Shown: positions 45,368-55,859 of the stretch, one piece after another
How positions within the stretch are numbered: the first letter of the stretch is position 1
Layout of the letters: each line of letters starts with the position of its first letter
Assembly: GCA_025331435.1 (NCBI GenBank)
Contig: JAIWNI010000142.1
Coordinates: 1 to 58,878, forward strand
DNA from: Choanephora cucurbitarum
Taxonomy: Eukaryota; Mucoromycota; Mucoromycetes; Mucorales; Choanephoraceae
Length of the DNA: 58,878 nucleotides
Direction of reading: 5' to 3'
Program-made: the position numbers and the translations under genes
The notes under the pieces: model-generated
Told to the model about the DNA's origin: nothing
The model's input: only the letters and a program-made list of their open reading frames with translations
The model's database searches: none

Positions 45368-45477
45368 CACTCCCCTAACATTAATTTTCGTACGGCCTTT
45401 CAAATGAGGTTAAAATCATCATCATCATGAGCATAATAATAAACAGCTTTAATCGTGTTTTCTTATGACAATTTACT

Positions 45478-46572
45478 ATGCCACCTATCAGAAAATCAAC
45501 AACTAAACGCACTCAACGTAAATCAAAAGAGGATAAATACTGAGGAGTTTTTTATTTGCGTAAAGCCGACCACAGTTATCAGGAGATTGCTGATCTTGTT
45601 GAATTGCCCAAGAGCACTGTACAGTACATCTGTAAAAGAATTAAAGAAACTGGTTCGGCCTTACCTCGACCAGCACCTGCAGCAAAGCCTAAAATAAGTA
45701 AGAAAGGGTTGAATTTGCTCAAATATACAGTATTGAGGGAATCTTTCATGACGATTCCAGAGGTGAAATCAGAGTTGAGAAAGCAAGGTGTCACTGTTTC
45801 CCGCCCAACAGTTGTTCGCTATCTGGCCGAGTTGGGGTTCCATTCTCGCTTTGCAGCCCATAAGCCTGGTCTAAATGACCTACACAAGAAGTTGCGTCTT
45901 CAATGGGCCAAGGATCATGTCAACTGGACTGATGATCAGTGGAGTAGAGTGATCTGGTCTGATGAGTCGCGCTTCTCTGTCACAGGTAGCGACGCAGCCA
46001 AGCGAGTGCTTCGACAGGTTGGCACTCGTTACAATCAGAACAACGTCGTTCCAACTTGGAAGTTTGGAAGAGGTGGCGTGATGGTTTGGGGGTGTTTTTG
46101 GGCTGGTGGGCTTGGTCCTTTGGCCTTTGTTGATGGCTCTGTAGATCAGGATGCCTACATCAACATTTTGGCCAAAAAATTCATGCCATGGTTCATTGAT
46201 TTAAACCAGAAAGAAGACCAAGACTTCATACTACAAGAAGACGGCGCCACCTGCCACACAGGTAAGTATGCGACGCGGTGGAAAGACTCCCATCAAATCA
46301 ACCGCTTTGACTTCTGGCCTCCACAAAGCCCTGATCTCAACCGGATTGAGCATCTGTGGAGCTCTCTCGATAAGCTCATCGAAGAGAGAAGGCCAAACAT
46401 CGGTAATGTTGATCAGCCGAAGGTTGCTTTACAAGAAAGTTGGTGTACGATCAGCCATGAGCTTGCAGAACGCTTAGTTGGCAGTATGCCCGATCGCTGT
46501 CAGGCAGTTATGGAAGCCAATGGCGGCCCAACAAAGTATGAAAAGATATTTTTTTTTTTTTACATTTTCTGA
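45478..46572 (+). pseudogene. Tc1/mariner transposase with one in-frame stop
   Basis: ATG 45478 begins MPPIRKSTTKRTQRKSKED; a TGA stands at codon 22, after which the frame is open for 338 codons. HTH: YQEIADLVELPKSTVQYICK. Catalytic residues are all kept: WSDESRF (D), LQEDGATCHTG (D) and PDLNRIEHLW (E). The TGA lies where an Arg codon (CGA) would fit. Possible element start at about 45368 (cactcccctaacattaattt) after a TA. I found no matching inverted end downstream, so the element borders are unsure. Confidence 0.9.
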
Positions 46573-46669
46573 AACGCCATGAGTTGAACTACATTTTGTC
46601 CACTTTAGAGAGTATGAGGTCCACTTCAGAGTTTCCAATGCTTACTACAACATACGTCATATTTATTGG

Positions 46670-48133
46670 TTGTTCAAATATATAAAAATCGTATGTAGAT
46701 TTATTCGGTGTGACTGTATAAAGGAAAACGAAAAACCAACATTAAATGGGTTCGCAGAAACTTACCCAGAAGTGATTGATGGCTCTCAACACACGCCCAA
46801 AGAACTGATCAACTTGTGGAAGTCACGTTTTTGCAGTATTGTCAATAAATACAAGCCAGACCTTTGTGTTGACGAGTTAGTCACAATTGATTTTGCAGTT
46901 TGGAGTCAGTTCAAGACAGAGGAAGTAGAAAAAGTAAGATCATTGCTTTTCCAATGGTATCACCTTTTAGAAGAAAAGAGCGACTTTCTGGATACCTTCT
47001 TGACCCAAAACAATGAGCAGATTGAGCTCATTCAAAACAACACTGATGACAACATTCCAGCTTTCCTCGAAAAACTGAGCATCTCTCTCTTAGACAAGTT
47101 TGACAGCTTGACAAGCGCTGAGTCAAGTGTCCTCAAGATGTCACTTTCATATATCATTGATGCCATAGACCCTGATATGCTTGCAGTGTATGAACGTGTC
47201 ATACCTCAGGAATATTTTCAGCTTTGGCAAGAAAACGAAGTAGAAATCTCAGTTGAAGCAGCCGAAGAAGCTACTATTACTTCTGTTGTTGACGAGTTTC
47301 TTCGCCACTTCTCAGACAGTACAAAAGCAGCCAAGAAATATGTCCTTAGCAAATATTTGGAGTTGGTCGACAATGAAGGCACAACAGAACAAAAGGTCAT
47401 CAACTTGCTCAATCAAATTCTTATGCTGACAGAAAGAAAAGACAAATACATGCAAGAAGCAGACTATGTAGGCTTTGTCAAGCAGCTCTTGTTGCTTGTA
47501 TTCGAAGATACAGATTTGTCTATAGTGATTGGCGAGACAGGTGCAAAGTGCACTGTAGATGTTCAGAAGTACAATTCTGACAACTTTTCTGGTGCTGCCA
47601 ACAGTACCTACAATGTCTCCATGCCCTCTTCCTCCCTCTCTGCCTCTTCTACTGGTGCAAATTTGAGGTTCAGCGAAAAACGCAACATTTCTCCTAGAAA
47701 AATTGATTTGCGTATCCTTGGTGACGATGAGCAAGAACTTGCCTTCAGTGAGTTCAACTCGCACGATGCCAAGAAGGCCCTGGTTCAGTATCAAGAATCA
47801 AAATCCCTGCGACTCAACCATTGTATCATCAAGAGCAATAGGTTGCAACAACCAGTCATATCCATCAATTGGGAAGGATGGAATGGAACCATGTTCCAAG
47901 TTGTAGACTGTGGTGGCTTCTGTCTTGCCAAGAAGTGCGCTGATTTGCTAATCCCAAGTGACATAAGGCTTGTGGATTCTAGCCTGAAGAATCTGGTGAT
48001 GTCATTTTTCTTCTGGAAATCAAGACTTTGCACTTTGAATGATTTCATTTATCGACAGAATAATAAAGCTGGCAGTAAGAGGAAGCGTTATGAGGACATG
48101 CCTCATACATTGCTTTCCCCAAAGCACCGCTAA
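46670..48133 (+). CDS. Lineage-specific PD-(D/E)XK-like hypothetical protein (5' end unclear)
   Basis: Open frame of 487 codons without introns. There is no in-frame ATG near the beginning; the first useful one is far inside (about 47140), so an upstream exon is missing or lost. N-terminal half: helical, acidic (KELINLWKSRFCSIVNKYKP). C-terminal half: VIGETGAKCTVDVQ, then KIDLRILGDDEQELAFSEFN, QYQESKSLRLNHCII, INWEGWNGTMFQVVD. This layout matches a large family of mucoralean hypothetical proteins in which D...ExK occurs; here the Lys is replaced (E-F-N). The Tc1 relic ends about 50-100 bp upstream and may have removed the promoter and start. Confidence 0.6.
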   Translation: MFKYIKIVCRFIRCDCIKENEKPTLNGFAETYPEVIDGSQHTPKELINLWKSRFCSIVNKYKPDLCVDELVTIDFAVWSQFKTEEVEKVRSLLFQWYHLLEEKSDFLDTFLTQNNEQIELIQNNTDDNIPAFLEKLSISLLDKFDSLTSAESSVLKMSLSYIIDAIDPDMLAVYERVIPQEYFQLWQENEVEISVEAAEEATITSVVDEFLRHFSDSTKAAKKYVLSKYLELVDNEGTTEQKVINLLNQILMLTERKDKYMQEADYVGFVKQLLLLVFEDTDLSIVIGETGAKCTVDVQKYNSDNFSGAANSTYNVSMPSSSLSASSTGANLRFSEKRNISPRKIDLRILGDDEQELAFSEFNSHDAKKALVQYQESKSLRLNHCIIKSNRLQQPVISINWEGWNGTMFQVVDCGGFCLAKKCADLLIPSDIRLVDSSLKNLVMSFFFWKSRLCTLNDFIYRQNNKAGSKRKRYEDMPHTLLSPKHR

Positions 48134-49763
48134 TTAACAAGTTTGCTTGTTTAAAAATAAGCAATTGATGTATTATTGTCCCATGGCCTACTTTTAGATG
48201 TGCTGCAATTGTTAAAGCTTAGCATCTGCGTAAGATCAAACACAAAAAAAAAGTCATTTAAAGGATACTATCAGACTACTCCATTGAGTTATCTTCTTCT
48301 CTCAGCAATGCTGTTTATAAACAGAAACGAAAATATCTTAAAATATACATCTTTCATTTCCTATGATTTATTATGTTCTTGTATTGATTGCTGATTTGCT
48401 GTAATCATGTTCTCTACTAACCAAACTGCTTTCTTTTTGTATTCGAAGGCTATATTTCCTGCAACGCAAAGATTGAGCAATAGTATCATACGCTCTTTTT
48501 TTTTTTTTAAACCTGCAGAAGAAAAAAAAAATCAAATTTTATTTGAATTTCTATACACAATATTCATCATTCATTGACAGATTGGTAGTTGAGCCGATCT
48601 GAATAAAAGACTAAAACACAATTGGCCATCACCAGATTTTAGGACAATAGGACACAATGTCGAAAACCTTGCAAGCTTTTACAGTTTTCTTCTTCTCTGC
48701 ATAATCATACATTAAGCTACGCCTTAAGGATTTATTGGACTGTGAGAAAACTCGCTACCGGTGACAGCAAGAAAAAAAATAAAAAAGAGACAAGATAGAA
48801 CTCCATTTGCTTTAGTTTATTAACTGTGTCTAATGTTTATTCTTTTACATTAGTCGAGTGGCAACCCTGTATTTGAACCGCACACAATACACTGCAACTA
48901 ACTGGTTGTCTTGGACAAGAATCAACACTTCTTGTATGTTGGGCTAAAGATACTATTAGTGCAAATGCTTAATTACCGAAAAAGCGTTGCTTTATTCAGA
49001 ATGCTCTTGATGTAGCAGCCTTCTTTCCTGTGATCGAGAAGCAAACTTTCCTACTTGATGACCATTTACATACAACCTCGCTTCCTCTAGCATCTTGCCT
49101 CAAGACCTCCATACGAAGAAAAGCACCCTTCAGCGTTCATCCCAGTCAGTCTAGTTCATCTTTATTCAATACCTTTTTTTTTTTTGCAATACATCAAGTC
49201 ATGGAGGAACCTGTCGCTTGTAAAGGTGTTCAGCATTGTCCGTTGCCTTTCTTTCAAGTAGATATTTTGCCTCAGCATTCCTTCATCTTTTTTCCTCTTC
49301 AAATGTTTATCACAGAGCCCAAACCACAAGCAAAAACATAGGAAGGTAAATTGCTCATTTGACTGAGCAGGATCAAACAAACGGAATTATTCAGTCTTTT
49401 TTCGCTCGTCATTAAATCTGTAGCTGTCAATACCTCTTAGATCTTCATCACCTATCAAGCATTCTTCTGTGGACAATTAATTACATGTTTTTCGGTGAAG
49501 GCTGATCGGAAAGACCCAGCACAATAAACGTTGTATTGAGTATAGCTCAATAGTTCTTTACGGTGCTAGTCCACGTCATCAGTCAAAAGACTGAAAGTCT
49601 GGGGCTCCGAAATACGCTACTGAGTATAGCCAAGAGAACAAACAGGCTGCTGAGAACAACAAAGAAAAGATTGTGTAATGACGTGCGAGGGCCGTTTACA
49701 ATTTGTGAGCTGTCTTTCAAAATGTGATGGAGTCAACGTGACTGTTTTAGAAGATCAGCGATA
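48134..49763. other. Intergenic, no gene recognised
   Basis: About 1.6 kb without coding evidence. A short open frame (49030-49341) has no motif. A ggttcaaat-like box near 48873-48883 (minus strand) is not supported by tRNA-like folding. Confidence 0.4.
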
Positions 49764-50053
49764 TATTGTATTTTTCAGCAAATAAGAGAAAATTATTGAA
49801 CAAATAAGAGAAAATTTTAGGTCAAATAAGAGAAAGTCCAAGAAAAATTAAGAGAAAAAAAATGGTAACTAGTAGAAAGTACTTTTGTTAATTAATAATA
49901 GTGAGAAAAGTGCTTTCTACTAATTACCATTTTTTTTTCTCTTAATTTTTCTTGGACTTTCTCTTATTTGACCTAAAATTTTCTATTATTTTATCCAATA
50001 ATTTTCTCTCATTTTATCCAATAATTTTCTCTTATTTGCTGAAAAATACAATA
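49764..50053. mobile_element. 290-bp palindromic MITE
   Basis: Starts tattgtatttttcagcaaat and ends with its reverse complement. The two halves (each about 140 bp) are near-complete inverted copies that meet around 49899, with a short internal duplication in the right arm (caataattttctc units, 50000-50035). ATA flanks both ends. There is no coding capacity. RNA across it would form a long hairpin. Confidence 0.85.
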
Positions 50054-50193
50054 ATAGGTGTCTCAAAGCTTGAAAAGGTGAAAAAGGGGAAAGAAACCAA
50101 CAAAAAGTCACATTAGAAAGAAAACGCCCGACAACGGACTTAACATAAGTCCTCTTGGCTGAGATTTTCTCTTTTTTTCGTGTTTACGAAATA

Positions 50194-51775
50194 ATGAACT
50201 TCATAACAAGCTTGTTGAGTAAAGTGTTAGGCTTGCCCGAACCTACACTTCGATTGTTACTCACTCTTGTTTTGGCTTATCCTGTTGCACGCTTATACCA
50301 GGAAAGATTCTCGGGACAAGATGCTTCTACACCTCAAGAACGTACACAGTTCATTTTGTTGACTGGTTTCGCTCTCAACTTCTTCTTCAACGGTTTTAGT
50401 ATCATCCATACACTTATCACGGTTGCTGTTAGTTATGGTATTTGCGTTATTGTGGGTGAACAAATGGGCGATCGAAAGCTTGCTGCTGCAGGCGTTTGGA
50501 TTTTCAATGCTCTTTATTTATTGTTTGGTTATTACTTTATGCAAACCGATGATTATGATATCACTTGGACCATGACACAATGTATCTTATGTTTGCGTCT
50601 TATGGGCTTTGGGTTCGACTATTATGATGGGCGCAAGCAAACTAAGACAGCTGGTCCTCCTTCTGAGGCAGAGATAAAGACTGTGCCTGAAAAAGAACTC
50701 AACAAAACAGCTATTCGAGAGACAGCTGATAAGAAACCACCAGCTGCCCTCCCTTTGTCTTTCTTGGCTGATACACCGCTCAATAAGCTTCCTACTTTTG
50801 TAGAAGTTCTCGCCTATACCATGTTTCCTTCTGCTTTCCTTGTTGGCCCTCAATTTTCTTATTCTTTATTTAAAAAGTGGATCAACAACAACCCCTCTGA
50901 ATTGACAATCGAACAACTTGAAGAAAGAGAACGCGCACAAAAGGCTTATGTTATGCGCTGTGTTGGCTTGGCTGTTGTCTATTTGTCTTTGCAACAAACT
51001 ATCGGTACAACTTATTCAACCTCTTATCTGCTGACAGAAGAGTATCAGTCGTTTGGATTTCTTAAGCGTGCTCTTATCTTGATCATTGCAGGAAAGTTTG
51101 CATACAATAAGTACATTGGTATTTGGTTGTTGACGGAAGGTAAGAATGCTGTATATAAAAGAAAATAAGGTGCAGGAGACTGAACTGTTCGAATGCTATG
51201 CAGGTGCAACTGCCTATTTTGGTATTTCTTACGAAGGTGATGATGAAGAGGGTCGTGCTATGTTCGGCGGTTTAGCCAACACGTTGCCTGCTACATTTGA
51301 AACTGCTAGTTCAATCGACCATATTATCAGTGCATTCAATATCAACACCAATCTCTGGTCAAAGTATTATGTATTTAAGCGTCTCAAGTTCCTTGGTAAC
51401 AAACAAGCATCTCAAGTAGGTACATTGTTCTTTTTGGCGATCTGGCACGGTTTCCACATCATGTACTTTATTACGTTTGCTCTTGAGTTTCTTTATGTAC
51501 TTTGTGAACAAGTACTTCGTAAGCGTCTCTCTCCTCTTGTCCAACCTTACATCAAGAAAAACTCCGTTTATGGTCATTTATGGACAGCTGCTTCTTGGGT
51601 TGCTTGTCAATTGACCGTTACCTATGCTATCGTTGGATTTGAGCTTCTCAAGGTTGGTAAATCATTTACTGCCTACAAGAGCGTGTGGTTTATTGGTCAT
51701 ATTGCTATTGCTGTCATTCTCGGAGCAAACTACATTTTGCCAAAGCCTAGAACAGTAAACAAGAAATCTCAATAA
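50194..51775 (+). CDS. MBOAT lysophospholipid acyltransferase (Ale1/LPCAT type)
   Basis: Two exons (50194-51139, 51204-51775) give 505 aa. Multiple membrane segments. LLSKVLGLPEPTLRLLLTL at the start; VEVLAYTMFPSAFLVGPQFSY; FNINTNLWSKYYVFKRLKFLG and the catalytic-His motif LFFLAIWHGFH near residue 418. The C-terminus ends with KPRTVNKKSQ, an ER-type basic tail. The family esterifies lysophospholipids at the ER. Start at 50194 chosen since the frame upstream has no ATG. Confidence 0.93.
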
Positions 51776-51836
51776 TACACATACTGAAGAAAAAAGAAAG
51801 AGCTTGTTTTTTATTGGCTATAAATAGAATATCGAT

Positions 51837-54628
51837 TTATGCAAAAAATCGCTTAAATCCTTTCTTCTTTTTCTTTTCTTTCTCTTTCTCTTTCTCTTTC
51901 TCTTTGTCTTCTGAATAATTAGAATATTCTGAAGTGGCAGATATAGACATACTGCTACTCTTTGTACTCAAGTGCGATGTGGATGAAGTGACATTGAGCT
52001 GTGACATAAGCGATGTAGTCTTGCTGATGGAATCAACTGGCTTCGGTTGAGGCGGAGGAGGAGCAACGTAAGGAGCAATAATAGGCTTTTGTTCAGGGAC
52101 AGGTAGTCGGAGGTGACTCAAGTGCTCAATGAATGCTCCAGGACGCAATATTTCTGTGGTGCCAATGATGACATCTCTGTTGTATGCTTGTCCGATTTCA
52201 TAAGCGGAGCGGATTTCTGAATAAGTGGCTCCACCGATAACAAACAAAATCAATTTAGCGCCAGATGTAGATCGTAGTCCACCCTATCAAATTCAATCAG
52301 TAAACTTGTTATTTAAGGGTTCAACAACTTACTGTCACACTGTTTGTGCGCTTTGCCCAAGTAGGCTTAGTGGTGCGAAGAGAGACACCACTGGCAGGAA
52401 TGCCGCCTTGTCCTGGGGTAGTACCATCTTCAGATGAATCCATATCGGATTGACGAGTAAATGCAAATTGTTTTGGGTCTAGTGTATTGCTCATATGGGC
52501 CTATTTTTAAGGAATTGTTCAATAAAAGTCGCGTACAAAACAACAATAATGATCCTTACTTCCATCACTTTCTTGACAATGGGTATATAGCGTGATAAAT
52601 CATAAGGTCTCTCCTCATCTCTACTTCTCTTTTGTCTTCTCTTCTTCAAGAAAGAGGTTCTTTCAGGCTTGCGAACACGCGTTAGCTTGACGCCGATCAA
52701 AGGCAAGTTGTTGACAGCATCCCTCAATTCACCTTTTAGTTTAGCATGTTCAAGCAGCTTCCGTTTGTCATCTTCAAAGATACCACCTTCTTTCCAAATG
52801 ATGTATAGCATCAACAAACGCGCTTTATCAACAGGACTCACATGAGGATCATCCAGTAAAGGTACCATGTCAAGTACAATTGTCTTGGGGGTCTCTCCAT
52901 CTGCTGTTTCCCCTGTAGCCATGTTTTGTTCCAAATTGCCGACTGAATTAAGTTTGTGTCGTTCAAAGAAAGACATACATTCTTGCGCAATACTGAGGTG
53001 TGCCGAATACTTTTGTATCGAATGCGAATTAAGTTTCACGTATCTTTTCACTTTTAGCTCTTTGTTACTATACCTTTGCTTTCATATCTTGAAATTGAGG
53101 GAGGTTCGTGAGCATCTCTTTCATTTCCTTCAAACTCTTGGCTGAATCCTTAGGACCACTTTCTCTGTCGCCTGTGGCTGCTTTATTCTCTGCTAAAAAT
53201 TCGTTGAACTTTTCGATCAGATGATCTGAGCATTCTGCAATATGCATATGACGAATGGATCGATAAATGTTATCTTCTTCATCCAATATGACGTCTTTTG
53301 TGCCTGTTGAACCATCCGATTGATTGAATTCATAAGAGTATTTGATGCCTGTATGATTTTCTGTTTCTTGTACAGGCAATAGATCGTTAATCATAGCCTG
53401 GTACGTGAATTCGTGCAAAAGTGGTGCGGCAGGATCAATGGAGCGATCTACAATTAAAAGAGTTGCTCTTGGTTGAGGAGGGTTACGAGGTGGCTAGCAA
53501 GAAAAATAGTGTAAGAAAAGAAGCCATCCAAAGCTGTTGAGTGTTTAGCTTACAGGAAAGTTTGGATTGATTCGACAAAAGTTGTCAATCTCCTTTTGTA
53601 CAATATGGGCTAATTTTGCAGCAGGTGAGCCCTGAGGATGAATGCCGCCCTCAGACTGTGCCTGATAGCGAATGATGGGATCCTCACCCAAGGTAGCACA
53701 CACTGAAAGTAGCTAAAAAACAAGGTGCAATTTTAATTTCGAATTTTTTGGTAAACAAGCACATGTAAAACTCAAAATCAAATAAAATGAGATTTACCTG
53801 CTTAGCTGTTGTCCTTAGAGACTCTTCGGGGTCTGACATACCAAAGACAGACAAAAAGCTAGTTTCGGGTTCCACTGTAAACACAGAAGATTCATTCACT
53901 AATAGAAAGCATATCCATCAATTGAGTTGTGTCTTCTTTTTGTTGTTATCTTTCCATACCCATAAAATCTACATAAAGTTCTTTTAGGCTTGAAATGTAT
54001 TCTGAGGCGCCGCTTGTTTTCAACCTTCTGTTCAAGTCTGAGAACATCTCATCACTAAGTCCTGTAAGGTTAAATTAATATGCATGTTGTCTCATTAATA
54101 AAAATCTACGAGCACATGAATGAAATTCAAATTCATACTTTACCACTCGTGAAATAAACATGTGCTGCTTTGTAGGTAGGTGGCTTGATTGCAAAATCGT
54201 CTACAAGACGAAGAATAGATTCGCGACAGGGTGTCAAGAAATAGATAGCTTCTAATGATGGGTAGGGCTGGCGTTTCTTTTCAATGTTTTCGACCACTAT
54301 TGTTCATTTGTCAGTAATTAGTCTGTCTTTTGAACATTCTACTATCTTACGTGTAACCTAGCAACATAATGTCAATAAGAGCCGATCTATTTCATACCAG
54401 TAAAGTAGTCTTTATAGCACTTACATTCTCTTCAAGAATATCATACATTTTGCAAGCTGCATTCAAAATCTGGATGCTTTTGGAGTCAACAACGATAATC
54501 TTCCATTTCCCGGGAGGTTGGATGGACCTGATGGTGTCCATCAGACCTAGGGATTTCGTCAGAACAAATCTTACTCATCAGTCTGTCCAACACTTACGTT
54601 TTCGCATAACTTCTGTAATACTCGACAT
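51837..54628 (-). CDS. SEC1: Sec1/Munc18 protein for exocytosis
   Basis: About ten exons. The first are 54598-54628 (MSSITEVMRK), 54425-54546 (LMDTIRSIQPPGKWKIIVVD), 54351-54357 (7 nt, Val-Thr) and one ending at 54296 upstream. Then EAIYFLTPCRESI, a central part with RATLLIVDRSIDPAAPLLHE, and near the end LILFVIGGATYSEIRSAYE. SM proteins clasp SNARE complexes during vesicle fusion at the plasma membrane. The C-terminus has a Lys-rich run and FKRFFA. The gene is convergent with the MBOAT gene, with 61 bp between stops. Confidence 0.94.
54351..54357 (-). other. SEC1: Seven-nucleotide exon of SEC1
   Basis: GTTACAC on the minus strand is flanked by gctag and gtaaga. The introns are 67 nt (54358-54424) and 54 nt (54297-54350). 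Including it gives EENVTLVENIEK, as in SM proteins; skipping it shifts the frame. Confidence 0.85.
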
Positions 54629-54934
54629 GATTAGTTGTATAAGTAAGTGTTTGCAAGTGTAATTCTAAGAGAAAGAAGTATGCGCTTGTATGACTATGTA
54701 TAGAGAAGTCTGGTCTGTCTATGATTATATGCTTCCGTCTTCTAAAAAAAGAAAGAAAGAAAAGAAAGAAAAAAGGAGAAAATAACCATAACTATTCTAT
54801 TTGATTTGATCGCCGCCATCTTACATTCCATTGTAAGCATATGATTGTAACACTTACTCAAACAATAGTACTCAGTAGTTTCATCCTGTTTATCTCTTTC
54901 TTTTTTCTTTCTTTCCTTTTTTCATTCTCGTTTG
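54629..54934. promoter_or_regulatory. Divergent promoter region
   Basis: 306 bp between the starts of SEC1 (minus) and the coiled-coil gene (plus). GA-rich and CT-rich runs at 54740-54785 and 54895-54925. Nothing else recognised. Confidence 0.4.
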
Positions 54935-55801
54935 ATGACAACCAAGGTAGATAATTTAACTAATTTTGGCCTTCAAGAGCCTACACATTTCTGTGTTCAA
55001 CAACAAAACAGTGAGAAGCATAAACAAACTTGGAGACTGCTTCAAAAGTCACTTGAGAGAAAATACCAGTGTTTTATGGCGCAGTTGGTTGAACTTCAGA
55101 GTCAACTGGAAATAATCAAATTAGATACGTCTATTTCATTTCAGTCTTTATCTGCAGGCGCCTACAGTCAAACAACAAGCAGTTTGCAGTTTAGGCAACT
55201 GGAGAGAAGACTAGAAGGGCACCAACAGAGTTTGAACCAGTTAATTCTATCGCTTGTCAAAGACGAACTAGAGACCAGTAAACCCAAGTCAAAGCCTTCC
55301 ATGATACCTAAAGAAAACGACCAATCATCTGTCTTTTCATTCTGTGAAAGCGAGACTGATCAGCAAAATGAAGGTGATTGGTATTGCAGCTTAAGCGATT
55401 ATCCTGTCAGACCAAGAAGAAAACGAAAGCTGTATCACGTTAGTAAGCAACAAAAATCCACACAAGACTCTGTTTGCCTAGATACCACGTCTACAGTTTC
55501 AAGTTTGGCTGTGGATGATAATCAGTTGGTTGATCTAGATCATAGAAACGCACTAGACGAAACACTCAGTTTCTTGGACAAGCTTGCTTCAGATACAGAT
55601 GATGGAGGCTTTAGGTACGACATGTGTCGTCTTTTAGAGGGTGAAGAGACCAAAGACTTTGATCATACAATTCAAGCTGTGCACAAAGTCAATTTGATAC
55701 AGCGCATTCTTTACGCTAGTTTGAGGTGGGCTCGATATACACTCGTTTTGGCCTTAGCTATCATGATAAATCTCAAGAAGGGTCCTCATCTATTTCCTTA
55801 A
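54935..55801 (+). CDS. Hypothetical 288-aa protein with coiled coil and C-terminal membrane segment
   Basis: Single exon, ATG at 54935. Residues about 25-110 are helical (KYQCFMAQLVELQSQLEIIK, QLERRLEGHQQSLNQLILSL). The middle is charged and Ser-rich with a basic RPRRKRKLYH. The last 20 residues form a hydrophobic span (YTLVLALAIMINL) before a short tail, as in tail-anchored proteins. Family not recognised. Convergent with NUP57/54, with 58 bp between stops. Confidence 0.65.
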   Translation: MTTKVDNLTNFGLQEPTHFCVQQQNSEKHKQTWRLLQKSLERKYQCFMAQLVELQSQLEIIKLDTSISFQSLSAGAYSQTTSSLQFRQLERRLEGHQQSLNQLILSLVKDELETSKPKSKPSMIPKENDQSSVFSFCESETDQQNEGDWYCSLSDYPVRPRRKRKLYHVSKQQKSTQDSVCLDTTSTVSSLAVDDNQLVDLDHRNALDETLSFLDKLASDTDDGGFRYDMCRLLEGEETKDFDHTIQAVHKVNLIQRILYASLRWARYTLVLALAIMINLKKGPHLFP

Positions 55802-55859
55802 AAAATATTTATTGACAGGATTAAATAAAGACCAAAAGTGGAGCAATTGTTTATCTAAA

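Noticed and set aside
48850..48900. ggttcaaat-like box with a possible tRNA-derived SINE
   Set aside because: The flanking bases do not form a T arm or acceptor stem, and no A box was found.
49541..49640. Two copies of tgagtatagc and a possible structured RNA (gtctggggctccg)
   Set aside because: I could not form a consistent fold and the repeat is only 10 bp.
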